The notes under the pieces: model-generated
Seen by the model: the letters and a program-made list of their open reading frames with translations, nothing else
The model's database searches: none
What the model was told of the DNA's origin: nothing
Program-made: the position numbers and the translations under genes
In this document: piece by piece, positions 41,508 through 50,924 of the stretch
Position numbering within the stretch: position 1 is the first letter of the stretch
How the letters are laid out: each line of letters opens with the position of its first letter
NCBI GenBank assembly: GCA_030149245.1
Contig: JASBRX010000023.1
Location: forward strand, 1 to 64,000
Length of the DNA stretch: 64,000 bases
Source: Sphingomonas bacterium
GTDB lineage: Bacteria; Pseudomonadota; Alphaproteobacteria; Sphingomonadales; Sphingomonadaceae
Direction of reading: 5' to 3'

Positions 41508-43826
41508 ATGATCAACAAGACGGCACTGAGCCTGGCGGTCAGCGCGCTCGCGCTGCTTGCGCCGCCAGCATTCGCGCAGGACGCAGCTCCCGCGCAGGAC
41601 GAGAGCGCGGAAACGACGAAGGGCCTTGAGGAGATCGTCGTGACCGCACAGCGGCGCGAGGAGAATTTGCAGAAGGTCGGTGTTGCTGTGTCCGCAGTGA
41701 CCGGCGATGCGCTGACTGCGGCAGGCATTTCCGAAACGGCCAACTTGTCCAAGCTGGTGCCGTCGCTGGTCATCCAGCCGACCGGCGGGTCGGGAACCAG
41801 CTTCTACCTGCGCGGTGTCGGCACGCTGTCGGGCAATTCCTTTGCCGAGAATGCGGTTGCGTTCAACTTCAACGGCGTGTTCATCGGTCGCCCGACCGCT
41901 CCGGCAGGCGCGTTCTACGATCTGGAGCGCGTTGAGGTCGTCAAGGGGCCGCAGGGCACGCTCTATGGCCGAAACGCAACCGGTGGCGCGATCAACGTGC
42001 TGCCGAAAAAGCCGCGGCTCGGCGTGTTCGGCGGTGACGTGACGCTGGAATATGGCAATTATGACAACAAGAAGGGCGCAGCCGCGCTCAACGTGCCGAT
42101 CGGCGACAGGGTCGCGCTGCGTGTCGCGACGCAGATCGTCGATCGCGACGGCTACCTGTCGGATGGCAGCTCGGACGAGCGTGGTGAGGCAGTGCGCGCC
42201 TCGCTGCTGATCGAGCCGTCGTCCAGCTGGTCGATGCTGCTGGTCGGCGATTACTTCAAGCAGCATGGCCGCGGCTATGGCAGCGTGCTGGTGCCGAGCG
42301 CGACCTTTGCCGCGCCGTCGCTCGATGAGCTGGTCGGCGGTGCCGATCCGCGCGCGGTGGCAGCGGTTCGCGCTTATGCGGCCACGCTGACTGCGCCGCC
42401 CTTCTGCGGCGGCGCCGGCGGGTTCGTGACGAGCAACTGCGTCTACACGCCGCGGACCGACAGCTATATCGACAATGAGTTCTTTGGCGTCAGCGCGACG
42501 GTCGAGGGTGACCTGGGCTTCGGCACGCTGACGGTGGTGCCGGCCTATCGCCGTTCGGACACCAATTTCAGGTCGTATCTGCCCGGTTTCCTTCAGGAAA
42601 TCGACGACGTCACCGACCAGATGTCGCTTGAGGTTCGCCTGAACTCGAACGCCGATCAGCGGCTGCGCTATGTCATCGGGGGCTTCTACTTCTTCGAAGA
42701 TCAGTCCGCCGCCAACTATTTCGCGCAGGGTGAACTGTCCACGACCCGCTTCACACCGCGGCTGAAGACGGAGAGCCGTGCAGTATTCGGGCAGGCGACG
42801 TTCGACGTTAGCGAAAGCTTCCGGTTGATCGCCGGCGCGCGCTACACCAGCGAGAGCAAGACCCAGCGGACTTCGGTCGTCTCGGGTGGACGCCCGGGCG
42901 TGGTCAATCCGCCGCTTCCTGCACCGTTTGACGGTGCACTCGATTTCGAACGCGTGACGTGGAAGGCGGGCGTCGAATGGGACGCCGGGCCACGCTCGCT
43001 AGTCTATGCGAACGTCGCGACCGGTTTCAAAACGGGCGGCTTCTTTGCGGCTGCCCCGCCCAACAACAGCTTCGCTCCGGAAAAGCTGACCGCTTACACG
43101 CTGGGTACGAAGAACCGTTTCCTCGACAATCGTCTGCAGCTGAACGTCGAGGCCTTCTACTGGGACTATACCGACCAGCAGATCACGTTCGTTGGCGGCA
43201 TTCGCGGTCAGACCGGTGTGTTTGCACAGGGCGGCACGACGCTGAACGCCGGCAAGGCTCAGATGTACGGGGCCGAGGTCGAACTTCAGTTCGCCCTGAC
43301 GCCGCGCGACATGTTTCGCGCAAACGTCCAGTTCCTGGAAAGCGAGTATAAGAGCTTCATCACCCCGATTTTCTCCAACACTGGCGCAGCGGTGCCGACC
43401 GGGTGCACGGTCATCGCCTCGCGGCTCGCCAATCCGGGTGTGAACAATGCACGTTTCTACGACACCGATTGTTCGGGGAAGCCGACGCTCAACTCGCCGA
43501 AATGGTCGGCCAATCTGGCGTATGAGCACACGTTCGAGCTGGGCGGCGACATGGAGCTGGTCGCCGGTGCGCGCACCACGCTGGAGTCGAGCCGCTATCT
43601 GGCACCCCAATATCTGCCGGAACAGCGCCAGGACGCCTACATGATGTCGGACGCGTCGCTGACGCTGGAGGGGCCGGAGGATCGCTGGACGATCACGGGC
43701 TATATCAACAATATCGAGGACGAGCGCGTCAAGGCGCAGGCCGGTCAGCGACCGATCCTGAACATCGTCTATGCGTCGCTGCGTCCGCCGCGCACCTATG
43801 GCGTGCGGTTGGGCTTCAAGTTCTGA
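41508..43826 (+). CDS. TonB-dependent receptor
   Basis: Signal peptide, EEIVVTAQRREENLQKVGVAVSAVTGDAL, LYGRNATGGAINVLPKKP, C-terminal GVRLGFKF. Confidence 0.94.
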   Translation: MINKTALSLAVSALALLAPPAFAQDAAPAQDESAETTKGLEEIVVTAQRREENLQKVGVAVSAVTGDALTAAGISETANLSKLVPSLVIQPTGGSGTSFYLRGVGTLSGNSFAENAVAFNFNGVFIGRPTAPAGAFYDLERVEVVKGPQGTLYGRNATGGAINVLPKKPRLGVFGGDVTLEYGNYDNKKGAAALNVPIGDRVALRVATQIVDRDGYLSDGSSDERGEAVRASLLIEPSSSWSMLLVGDYFKQHGRGYGSVLVPSATFAAPSLDELVGGADPRAVAAVRAYAATLTAPPFCGGAGGFVTSNCVYTPRTDSYIDNEFFGVSATVEGDLGFGTLTVVPAYRRSDTNFRSYLPGFLQEIDDVTDQMSLEVRLNSNADQRLRYVIGGFYFFEDQSAANYFAQGELSTTRFTPRLKTESRAVFGQATFDVSESFRLIAGARYTSESKTQRTSVVSGGRPGVVNPPLPAPFDGALDFERVTWKAGVEWDAGPRSLVYANVATGFKTGGFFAAAPPNNSFAPEKLTAYTLGTKNRFLDNRLQLNVEAFYWDYTDQQITFVGGIRGQTGVFAQGGTTLNAGKAQMYGAEVELQFALTPRDMFRANVQFLESEYKSFITPIFSNTGAAVPTGCTVIASRLANPGVNNARFYDTDCSGKPTLNSPKWSANLAYEHTFELGGDMELVAGARTTLESSRYLAPQYLPEQRQDAYMMSDASLTLEGPEDRWTITGYINNIEDERVKAQAGQRPILNIVYASLRPPRTYGVRLGFKF

Positions 43827-43887
43827 CGATGAGCGGGCGGCGGCAGGCATCGCCGCCCGCACCAATGAAGACGAGAGGATTGCGCTG

Positions 43888-44856
43888 ATGAAGAGCGTTG
43901 CGCGACTGCGCGCCGGACTGTTGTTCCCCTTGCTGACCATGGCCGGTGCGGCATGCGCCGATCCGACGGGGACGCCAGCAGTCGCCGAACGCGAGCCGAC
44001 ACCGGCGGCGCAATCGACCGAGGCGGTGTCGCTGACCTTGCTCGGCACGGGGGGCGGGCCGGGCGGGCGCAAAACCCGCGCGGGGATCGCGACGCTGCTG
44101 CAGGTTGGCGGCCGAAACTATCTGATCGACGCGGGTGAGGGGGTGTCGCGGCAACTCGCCGCTGCCGGGCTGCGCGATCAGGAAATTCCGGTCGTGTTCC
44201 TGACCCATTTGCACGACGACCATTATGCAGGCCTGCCGGCATTGGCGACATTCGCCTACACCCTGCGGTCCAAGAGCCTGAACCTGATTGGCCCGACTGG
44301 GACGAACCAACTGCGCACGGCGCTGGCCGATCTGCTTCAGGTCAGCGCCAGTATCCGAATTGTCGAAAACCGCCTGCCGCTCACCCCGGCGCAGTTTCTG
44401 ACGGCGTCGGAATATGGGCAGAACCCGGTCTATGCCGATGACGGGGTGAAGGTGACGGCGATCGTGAACCGTCACTTCCGCTTTGCGCCGGACAGCCCGA
44501 CTGCCGTGAACAAATCCTATTCGCTGCGGTTCGAAACCGGCGGGAAGGTCATTGTGTTCACCGGGGACACCGGCCCGGATCCGCGCGTCGACGCGCTGGC
44601 GCAGGGCGCGGACGTGCTGATCGCCGAGATGGCGTCCTACACCGATCGCACGCTCGTGCCGCCGATGATCCTCAAGCATATGGACGAAGAGCATCTCTCG
44701 CCGACCGAGGTGGGGAAGCTCGCCGCGCGCGCCGGGGTCAAGAAACTGGTGCTGTCGCACGTCGGCGTGGTCGGCGATGCCGATCTCGCGGAGATCAAGC
44801 GACATTATTCCGGACCGGTCGTGCTGGGCACCGACCTCGACCGGATCGATCTGTAA
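43888..44856 (+). CDS. Exported MBL-fold metallo-hydrolase (1)
   Basis: THLHDDHYAGLP zinc motif, FTGDTGPD; N-terminal hydrophobic signal. Confidence 0.9.
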   Translation: MKSVARLRAGLLFPLLTMAGAACADPTGTPAVAEREPTPAAQSTEAVSLTLLGTGGGPGGRKTRAGIATLLQVGGRNYLIDAGEGVSRQLAAAGLRDQEIPVVFLTHLHDDHYAGLPALATFAYTLRSKSLNLIGPTGTNQLRTALADLLQVSASIRIVENRLPLTPAQFLTASEYGQNPVYADDGVKVTAIVNRHFRFAPDSPTAVNKSYSLRFETGGKVIVFTGDTGPDPRVDALAQGADVLIAEMASYTDRTLVPPMILKHMDEEHLSPTEVGKLAARAGVKKLVLSHVGVVGDADLAEIKRHYSGPVVLGTDLDRIDL

Positions 44857-45884
44857 TGAAGGAAATCATGATGACCAAGTTGACCGCGCGCACTGCCTGG
44901 CTGGCGCTCGCGCTGACCGCCACCCCGCTGTTCAGTCTGCCCGCTTTTGCCCAGGCAGAGGCGACCGCGCCGACCAAGGCCGCCGGCGCCTATGAATGGG
45001 TGACGCTCGGCACGATGGGCGGCCCGATGCCGAGTGCAACGCGCGGGGAGCCTGCCAACCTGCTCAGCCGGAAGGGCAGCGCCCATCTGGTCGATGTCGG
45101 CGATGGCGCGGCGTCGGCGATGGCGGTGGCCGGCTCCGACTATCGCGAGCTGCGGACGATCTGGATCAGCCATATCCATTTCGACCATATCGGCGGTCTG
45201 TTCGGGGTGCTTGGGCTGCGCCTGCAGACTCGCGGAACGACCCCGCTTACCGTCTATGGCCCGCCGGGGACCAAGGCGATCGTCACCGGGCTGATCGACG
45301 CAATGCGTCCGAGCGCACGCTCCGGCTTCGGCGTGCCGGGCGAAGTGCCGATCGATCCGGGCGCGTCGATCACGGTGGTCGAGCTGGATGATGGCGCGGT
45401 GGTCAAGCTCGACGACTTCACCGTCCGGGTGGCCAGCAACAGCCATTACAGCTTCCCGCCCGACTCACAGAATGCGAAAGATTTCCGGTCGCTGTCCTTC
45501 CGCTTCGACCTGCCCGAGCGGTCGATCGTCTATACCGGCGACACCGGACCGAGCGACAAGGTGACGGCGCTGGCCAAAGGCGCGGACATGCTCGTCACCG
45601 AGCTGATCGATATCGAGGCGACATTGACCAATCTGCGCCGTCGCGCGCGGCAGCTCTCGCCCGAAGAGGCCGCAAACATGGAACGCCACCTGCGCGACCA
45701 TCATGTGACCACGACCGACATCGGCAAGATGGCCAGTGCAGCAGGCGTCAAGGAAGTGGTTGTCACGCATCTTGCCGGTGGCGGTGCAGCGACCGAGCCG
45801 GGTGCCGCAGATCGCTACGCCGCCGAGATCGGCAAGCTGTTCAGCGGTCGCGTGCGGATCGCCAAGGATCAGGACCGGTTCTGA
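44856..45884 (+). CDS. Exported MBL-fold metallo-hydrolase (2)
   Basis: SHIHFDHIGGLFG zinc motif, YTGDTGPSDKV; Sec signal ending PAFAQA. Confidence 0.9.
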   Translation: MKEIMMTKLTARTAWLALALTATPLFSLPAFAQAEATAPTKAAGAYEWVTLGTMGGPMPSATRGEPANLLSRKGSAHLVDVGDGAASAMAVAGSDYRELRTIWISHIHFDHIGGLFGVLGLRLQTRGTTPLTVYGPPGTKAIVTGLIDAMRPSARSGFGVPGEVPIDPGASITVVELDDGAVVKLDDFTVRVASNSHYSFPPDSQNAKDFRSLSFRFDLPERSIVYTGDTGPSDKVTALAKGADMLVTELIDIEATLTNLRRRARQLSPEEAANMERHLRDHHVTTTDIGKMASAAGVKEVVVTHLAGGGAATEPGAADRYAAEIGKLFSGRVRIAKDQDRF

Positions 45885-45886
45885 CG

Positions 45887-46759
45887 ATGCGCCCGCTGCT
45901 CCAGCCCGAGGCACATCGCAACGCGATTGCCGCGATCGGACGCGCGATGGGTCCGGCGGTGCTCGCCGACTGCCTGGCGATCTTTGAGGATGAGCAGCGC
46001 GCGTTGCAGGCGACGATGCCGCCGCTCGTGTCCAACGCGGTTTATGGCGACCATGCCCGTCACCGCCTGGATCTCTACGGGTCGGGGCAGGGGGAGCGTA
46101 AGCCGGTTCTGTTGTTCGTGCACGGCGGTGGGTTCGTATCGGGCGACAAGGGCGACGAGGGCGCATGGGCGAACGCCAATGTCGGGCGGATGGCCGCGTC
46201 GCTGGGCATGGTCGGCGCCGTCATGAACTATCGCTTGGCGCCCGAGCATCAGTGGCCGTGCGCGAGCGAAGATGTCGGGCTGGCGCTCGACTGGCTGCGC
46301 GCCAACGTGGTCAGCCATGGCGGCGATACGGAGCGGATCGTGCTGATGGGCACGTCAGCCGGTGCGATCCACGTCGCCGGACTAGCACGGCTCCGCCCTG
46401 ACCTGACGGATCAGGTGCGCGGGTTGATCCTGCTGTCCGGGCTCTACGGGTTCACCCCGCCGGAGGACAAGGATCTGCGCTATTTCGGCGACGCGTCCGA
46501 CTATCCCGACCGCGCACCCGGCCAAGCACTACTGTTGTGCGGTGTTCCGATGCTGCTGGCCTGCGCGGAATACGACCCGGCTCGTTTCCAGCGTGAGTTT
46601 CTGGAGCTGGAGTCGGCGCTGCTTGAGCGGCACGGCGCGATGCCCGCGACCTATGTCGCGTCCGGGCACAATCACTACACGCTCTCGCTGCATCTCGGCA
46701 CGCGCGATGTCCGACTCGCCAGCGAAATTGCGTGGTTTGTCGAGGAGTGCACGCGATGA
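45887..46759 (+). CDS. Alpha/beta hydrolase (carboxylesterase-like)
   Basis: LLFVHGGGFVSGDKGDEGAWANANVGR, LMGTSAGAIHVAG. Confidence 0.9.
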   Translation: MRPLLQPEAHRNAIAAIGRAMGPAVLADCLAIFEDEQRALQATMPPLVSNAVYGDHARHRLDLYGSGQGERKPVLLFVHGGGFVSGDKGDEGAWANANVGRMAASLGMVGAVMNYRLAPEHQWPCASEDVGLALDWLRANVVSHGGDTERIVLMGTSAGAIHVAGLARLRPDLTDQVRGLILLSGLYGFTPPEDKDLRYFGDASDYPDRAPGQALLLCGVPMLLACAEYDPARFQREFLELESALLERHGAMPATYVASGHNHYTLSLHLGTRDVRLASEIAWFVEECTR

Positions 46760-47211
46760 CTGACTTTGCGACCTATCGCCGCCGCGAGACGCTGGTCAGC
46801 GCCGCGATCAATACGGCCTTCAGCGCGCTCTTTTACGCGATCGTTTTCGGTCTCGCCGAGGCGTTGCCCGTGCGCGGGATGGGCGCGTTCGCATTCGACT
46901 TTTTGCCGCAGTCGGCAGCCATCGGACTGATGGCAAGCCTGATCCCCGGGTTGCTCTTGCGCCGCGCCATGGCGCGCGGGGCGTTTACAAACATCCCGGC
47001 GGCCGACGAACGGCACCGGATCGCGATCATCGTCGGCATTTCGATCGCCGGAGCAGTCGGCTGTGGGGCGGTTCTTGCCGGCTTATTCTGGCTGGTCGCA
47101 CCCGACCAGATTGGTCGATCCGCCGCGATTCCCATCAAGCTGGTCTATGGTGCCGCGCTCGGGGCAACGGTCACCTATGTCAGCCTGTCCGCGAGCCGCC
47201 GCGTCACGTGA
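46756..47211 (+). CDS. Hypothetical multi-pass membrane protein
   Basis: Hydrophobic segments; ATG overlaps upstream stop. Confidence 0.65.
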   Translation: MTDFATYRRRETLVSAAINTAFSALFYAIVFGLAEALPVRGMGAFAFDFLPQSAAIGLMASLIPGLLLRRAMARGAFTNIPAADERHRIAIIVGISIAGAVGCGAVLAGLFWLVAPDQIGRSAAIPIKLVYGAALGATVTYVSLSASRRVT

Positions 47212-47298
47212 ACGGCCTTGAGGCCATTCGGCGCATCCGTAGCCCACAGGAGTGGCTGTGGAGCGTGTGTGGTCGGCGCATTCAGGGAGGGTAAGAAG

Positions 47299-48321
47299 AT
47301 GCAGACCCCGTTTCTACGCAACAGCTGGTATGTCGCTGGCTATAGTTCAGAGCTGATCGAGGGCCGACTGCTCTCCCGGACGTTGCTCAACGAGCGCCTC
47401 GTTATGTTCAGGACATCCGAGGGTGAACCGGCCGCCATTCAGGATCGCTGCCCGCATCGCTTTGCACCGCTGAGCATGGGGAGCGTGGAAGGCGATAGGG
47501 TGCGGTGCGTTTATCACGGCCTGGCATTCAACCGCGTCGGAAAATGCGTTGATAATCCGCACGGACCGATCGGAGCGCTTGCAATCAGATCTTTCCCGAT
47601 CCTGGAACGGCAGGGGCTGTTGTGGGTATGGATGGGAGATGTAGAGTGCGCGAATTCCGAGCAGGTGCCGCGGTTCGACCAGCTTGATCCTTCCACCGAT
47701 CATGTGCGCCACGGCTACATTCATGGCAACGCACATTACGAACTGATGAGCGACAATATTCTCGACCTCAGTCACATCGAATTTCTGCATCCGATGCTGG
47801 GGACGCCTGCCGTGAGAGCGGCGAAAGTCACGGTCGAGCAGCGGGGTGATCGCATTGTCGTGCGGCGGAAGATTGAGAACGAAACACTGCCGCCCAATCT
47901 GGCCGCGACCTATCGCACGGCTGCCCGTCCGGTAAACCGCACATTGGAGGTCACTTGGACCGCTCCGGCGAACTTGATCCTCAAGGTGGCGATTGAAACG
48001 GAGGACGCCGGGCCGAAATGGTCCAGCGGCTCGCAATCGCTCCACCTATTTACACCTGAAACCGAAGGTTCCACCCACTATTTCTACGTCTCGAGCATCG
48101 CCCGGGACAAAGCGGATAGCGATACGGCCGATCGGTTCGCGACCGCTCTGGCCCATGTCTTTGCACATGAAGACAAGCCGATTATCGACGCTCAAGCTGC
48201 GAACATTGGCGATGCAGACTTCGAGGCGCTGAAGCCGGCACTCATGGCGATCGACAAGGGGCCGGCGCTTGCTCGTCGTCGTTTGAAGCAGTTAATCGCG
48301 GAGGAGAAGGCTGCCCCCTGA
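47299..48321 (+). CDS. Rieske non-heme iron oxygenase alpha subunit (VanA-like)
   Basis: Rieske CPHRFAPLS...CVYHGLAF; mononuclear iron site DNILDLSHIEFLH; SD aggg before ATG. Confidence 0.93.
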   Translation: MQTPFLRNSWYVAGYSSELIEGRLLSRTLLNERLVMFRTSEGEPAAIQDRCPHRFAPLSMGSVEGDRVRCVYHGLAFNRVGKCVDNPHGPIGALAIRSFPILERQGLLWVWMGDVECANSEQVPRFDQLDPSTDHVRHGYIHGNAHYELMSDNILDLSHIEFLHPMLGTPAVRAAKVTVEQRGDRIVVRRKIENETLPPNLAATYRTAARPVNRTLEVTWTAPANLILKVAIETEDAGPKWSSGSQSLHLFTPETEGSTHYFYVSSIARDKADSDTADRFATALAHVFAHEDKPIIDAQAANIGDADFEALKPALMAIDKGPALARRRLKQLIAEEKAAP

Positions 48322-48485
48322 AGAGGGATATAGGTCGTCGAAATCTGTCTGGCCGGCTGCAAGCGCTCTTCAGCCCGACTGAACCCGGTATCGCATTGGT
48401 ATCGCAAAGTCGGTCAAACCGCCCCAAATGTGGGGCTGACCCGCACATAATTTGGCTGTTTTCCGCCATTTTCTGCAGGGCAGCG

Positions 48486-48534
48486 CGCATTCGTAATGCG
48501 GGGGTCACAGGTTCGAGTCCTGTAAGCGGCACCA
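48486..48534 (+). repeat. attR-like duplicate of tRNA-Thr 3' end (49 bp)
   Basis: cgcattcgtaatgcgggggtcacaggttcgagtcctgtaagcggcacca identical to 35307-35355; 5' half of tRNA absent. Confidence 0.92.
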
Positions 48535-48946
48535 TTTCCCCGATCGCTGCAGTTCGTCACAGGGTAGAAAATACCAGAAATGTAATCCTTTCGGCTGTCC
48601 TGTCCCACCTGCAGAAGCCGTTTCACCTCGTCACTTCGTCACTTCGCTCGATTAACCGCCAGTCCGGAAAAGCACGAGCGATACGATCATGGGGTACCCA
48701 AAGCTGTTCTTGCCGTGGCGCTCGACCAGGATCGCCCGCGCCGATCGGACCTTTGCCTCGAAGTTGCGAGGCAGCGGCGCATTGTATGAAACGGGCGCGC
48801 GGGGCGCATCTGGATCACTGGCGAGTGCAATCAACCGGTCCTTGAATGGTTGAGTGCGATTGACCCGAAAGTGGCGCAATAAGCATCGACCGCACAAGGC
48901 GGTGACGTTCCTGGCCGGCGGCGCGCGTGTCATCACCGCCGCGCGG

Positions 48947-50908
48947 TCAGTCCGCCGCAATCTCGAGCCGAAAGGGAACCACCGGCAGCCCCGATCGCGC
49001 ATAGAGGTTGATCGCCGGGCTGCCCTGCCACGCATAGCGAACCGTGCTGGCCGGGCGGCCATCGTCGATCACCAGCACCCTTTGGTCACGCACAATCGCG
49101 CGCGCAAAGCGGCACGCGCCGTTCGCCTCGCACAGCTCGAACCCGACTGGCTCGACCGCGCCCATGACGGCCAGTCCTTCGGCGGAGCGCAGGGTGATTG
49201 CGATCCCCTCGCGCGTGCGGGTCGCCCGCACCGGCTGTGGCGCTGGCGGGACGGCTTTGCCATAGGCGACGCGCAACGCTTCCTGCCCCATGCGTTCGCC
49301 GACCACGTCCTTGTGCGCCGGGTGGATATCGGTCGCGATGCCGAGGTCGATGGCGACGGCCAGCCCGGTCGCGGGGTTCTCATTGGCAACGATCCGCTGG
49401 GCCTCGCGCAATTGCGCCCAGGGCGCATCGACCGGGCGGGGGCTGCGCGGCCCATAGCCGGGCAGCTGGACGATCACCACCGGCAGCGCCGGGTCGGCGA
49501 AATGCGCGCGCCAGCTCGTCCGCCATGTGCGCAGCGCGGCGGCATAGCCTGACGCACGGCTGGTGTTCGATTCTCCCTGATACCAGGCGATGCCGCGCAG
49601 TCCGGTGCCCGCGAGCGGCGCGATCATGCCGTTCCACGCCATGGTCAGCCCGCGCGGCATGCTCCACGGGATCGCGGGCGGCGCTTCCTTCCACGCGCTG
49701 TCGGCGGTGCCGCGACGATAGCGCCATGATCCGGCCAGCGGCTTGCGCGCACCGCCTGGCAGCACCAGCGCGAGCGCGTCGGCTGGACCGCTGAAGCCGC
49801 CGCCGCCCATTTCGTCGATCACCCGCACCGCGATGCTGTTCTCCCCCGCGCGCAGCACGCCCGCCGGGATGCGGTAGGCGCGCTGCTCGGCGGCAACCAG
49901 CTGGGCGCCCACCGGCACGCCGTTGATCCACACCCGGTCGCGCTCGTCGATCCGGCCGAGCTGGAGCACCACGTCCTTGCCCTCGCCAAGCTCGGCGGAG
50001 GTCAGCGTGACGGCGGTGCGGAACCACATGATCCCGTCATAGCCGCCAAGCCCGTCGAGCCCGGACCGCTCCCATTGGCCCGGCACCGCGATGCGATCCC
50101 AGCCGCTGTCGTCAAAGCCCGGCGCGGCCCATGCCGCTCCGGCGGACCCCGGATCGACCCGCTCCGCCCAGCGGTCGGTCGCCGTCACCGCTGCGGCGAG
50201 TGCGGCCGTCGGGTCGGACGCATAGCGGTCGAGCCAGCCGAACTGCTCGGGCGACGCGCCGGTCGTGCGGAGCGCAGCTGGCGACATCCAGTCCTCGATC
50301 GTCGACCCGCCCCAGGCAGCGTGGATCAGGCCGAGCGGAGTCTTCGGGTCATTGCGCAGGATTTCGCGCGCCATGTGCCAGCAGGCGGCGGAGAAGCCCC
50401 CGAGATTGTCCGGCGCGGCGCGCGACCAGGTGAGTTCGGGCACGATATCGCGTGCGGGCTTTGCCTCGGCGGTGCGCTTCACCTTGAGCAGGCGGATCGG
50501 CAGCCCTGCGCTTTCGCGGGCGGTACGGTCGGGGTTGGCGCTGCCCGACACCGGCAGGTCCATGTTCGACTGGCCCGAGCACAGCCAGACATCGCCGGTG
50601 GCCACGTCATCCAGCTGCAGCGACGCGCCGCCCGCTGACCGGATCGTCACCGCGCCGCTCTGGCCGCGGGGCAGGGCGGGCAGGGTGACCTGCCAATTGC
50701 CCTGTGCGTCGGCGCGCGCGGTGGCGGTGGCGGTGCCAAAGCTGACCGCAATTTCCTCACCCGGCTGCGCCCCGCCGCCTCGAATCGGCGCAGGCTTGCC
50801 GTGCTGCAGGACCATATGGCTAGCCAGGTGCGGCGCGACGGTGAGCGGTCCGGCCAGTGCCGGGATGGCAGTGGTCAGCGCGAGGGCGATCAGGGCGGTT
50901 CGGGTCAT
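48947..50908 (-). CDS. Sialate O-acetylesterase / SASA-family carbohydrate esterase
   Basis: DVWLCSGQSNMDLPVSGS, LGLIHAAWGGSTIEDWMS, GIAWYQGESNTSRA. Confidence 0.92.
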   Translation of the reverse strand: MTRTALIALALTTAIPALAGPLTVAPHLASHMVLQHGKPAPIRGGGAQPGEEIAVSFGTATATARADAQGNWQVTLPALPRGQSGAVTIRSAGGASLQLDDVATGDVWLCSGQSNMDLPVSGSANPDRTARESAGLPIRLLKVKRTAEAKPARDIVPELTWSRAAPDNLGGFSAACWHMAREILRNDPKTPLGLIHAAWGGSTIEDWMSPAALRTTGASPEQFGWLDRYASDPTAALAAAVTATDRWAERVDPGSAGAAWAAPGFDDSGWDRIAVPGQWERSGLDGLGGYDGIMWFRTAVTLTSAELGEGKDVVLQLGRIDERDRVWINGVPVGAQLVAAEQRAYRIPAGVLRAGENSIAVRVIDEMGGGGFSGPADALALVLPGGARKPLAGSWRYRRGTADSAWKEAPPAIPWSMPRGLTMAWNGMIAPLAGTGLRGIAWYQGESNTSRASGYAAALRTWRTSWRAHFADPALPVVIVQLPGYGPRSPRPVDAPWAQLREAQRIVANENPATGLAVAIDLGIATDIHPAHKDVVGERMGQEALRVAYGKAVPPAPQPVRATRTREGIAITLRSAEGLAVMGAVEPVGFELCEANGACRFARAIVRDQRVLVIDDGRPASTVRYAWQGSPAINLYARSGLPVVPFRLEIAAD

Positions 50909-50924
50909 GCTCGTTCCGATGGGT

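Larger units (their letters stand above)
35307..48534. mobile_element. Genomic island integrated at tRNA-Thr, flanked by 49-bp direct repeats; catabolic cargo, no integrase recognised
   Basis: Exact 49-bp copy of the tRNA 3' part (35307-35355) recurs at 48486-48534, bracketing a catabolic gene block. Confidence 0.8.

Noticed and set aside
40197-42266. 689-aa minus-strand ORF in the island, considered as a hidden integrase
   Set aside because: Spans the antisense of three plus-strand genes; no catalytic R..HxxR..Y pattern seen.
48242-48535. 97-aa minus-strand ORF (VPLTGLEPVTPALRM...) at attR
   Set aside because: Its N-terminus is just translation of the antisense tRNA fragment, a common annotation artefact.
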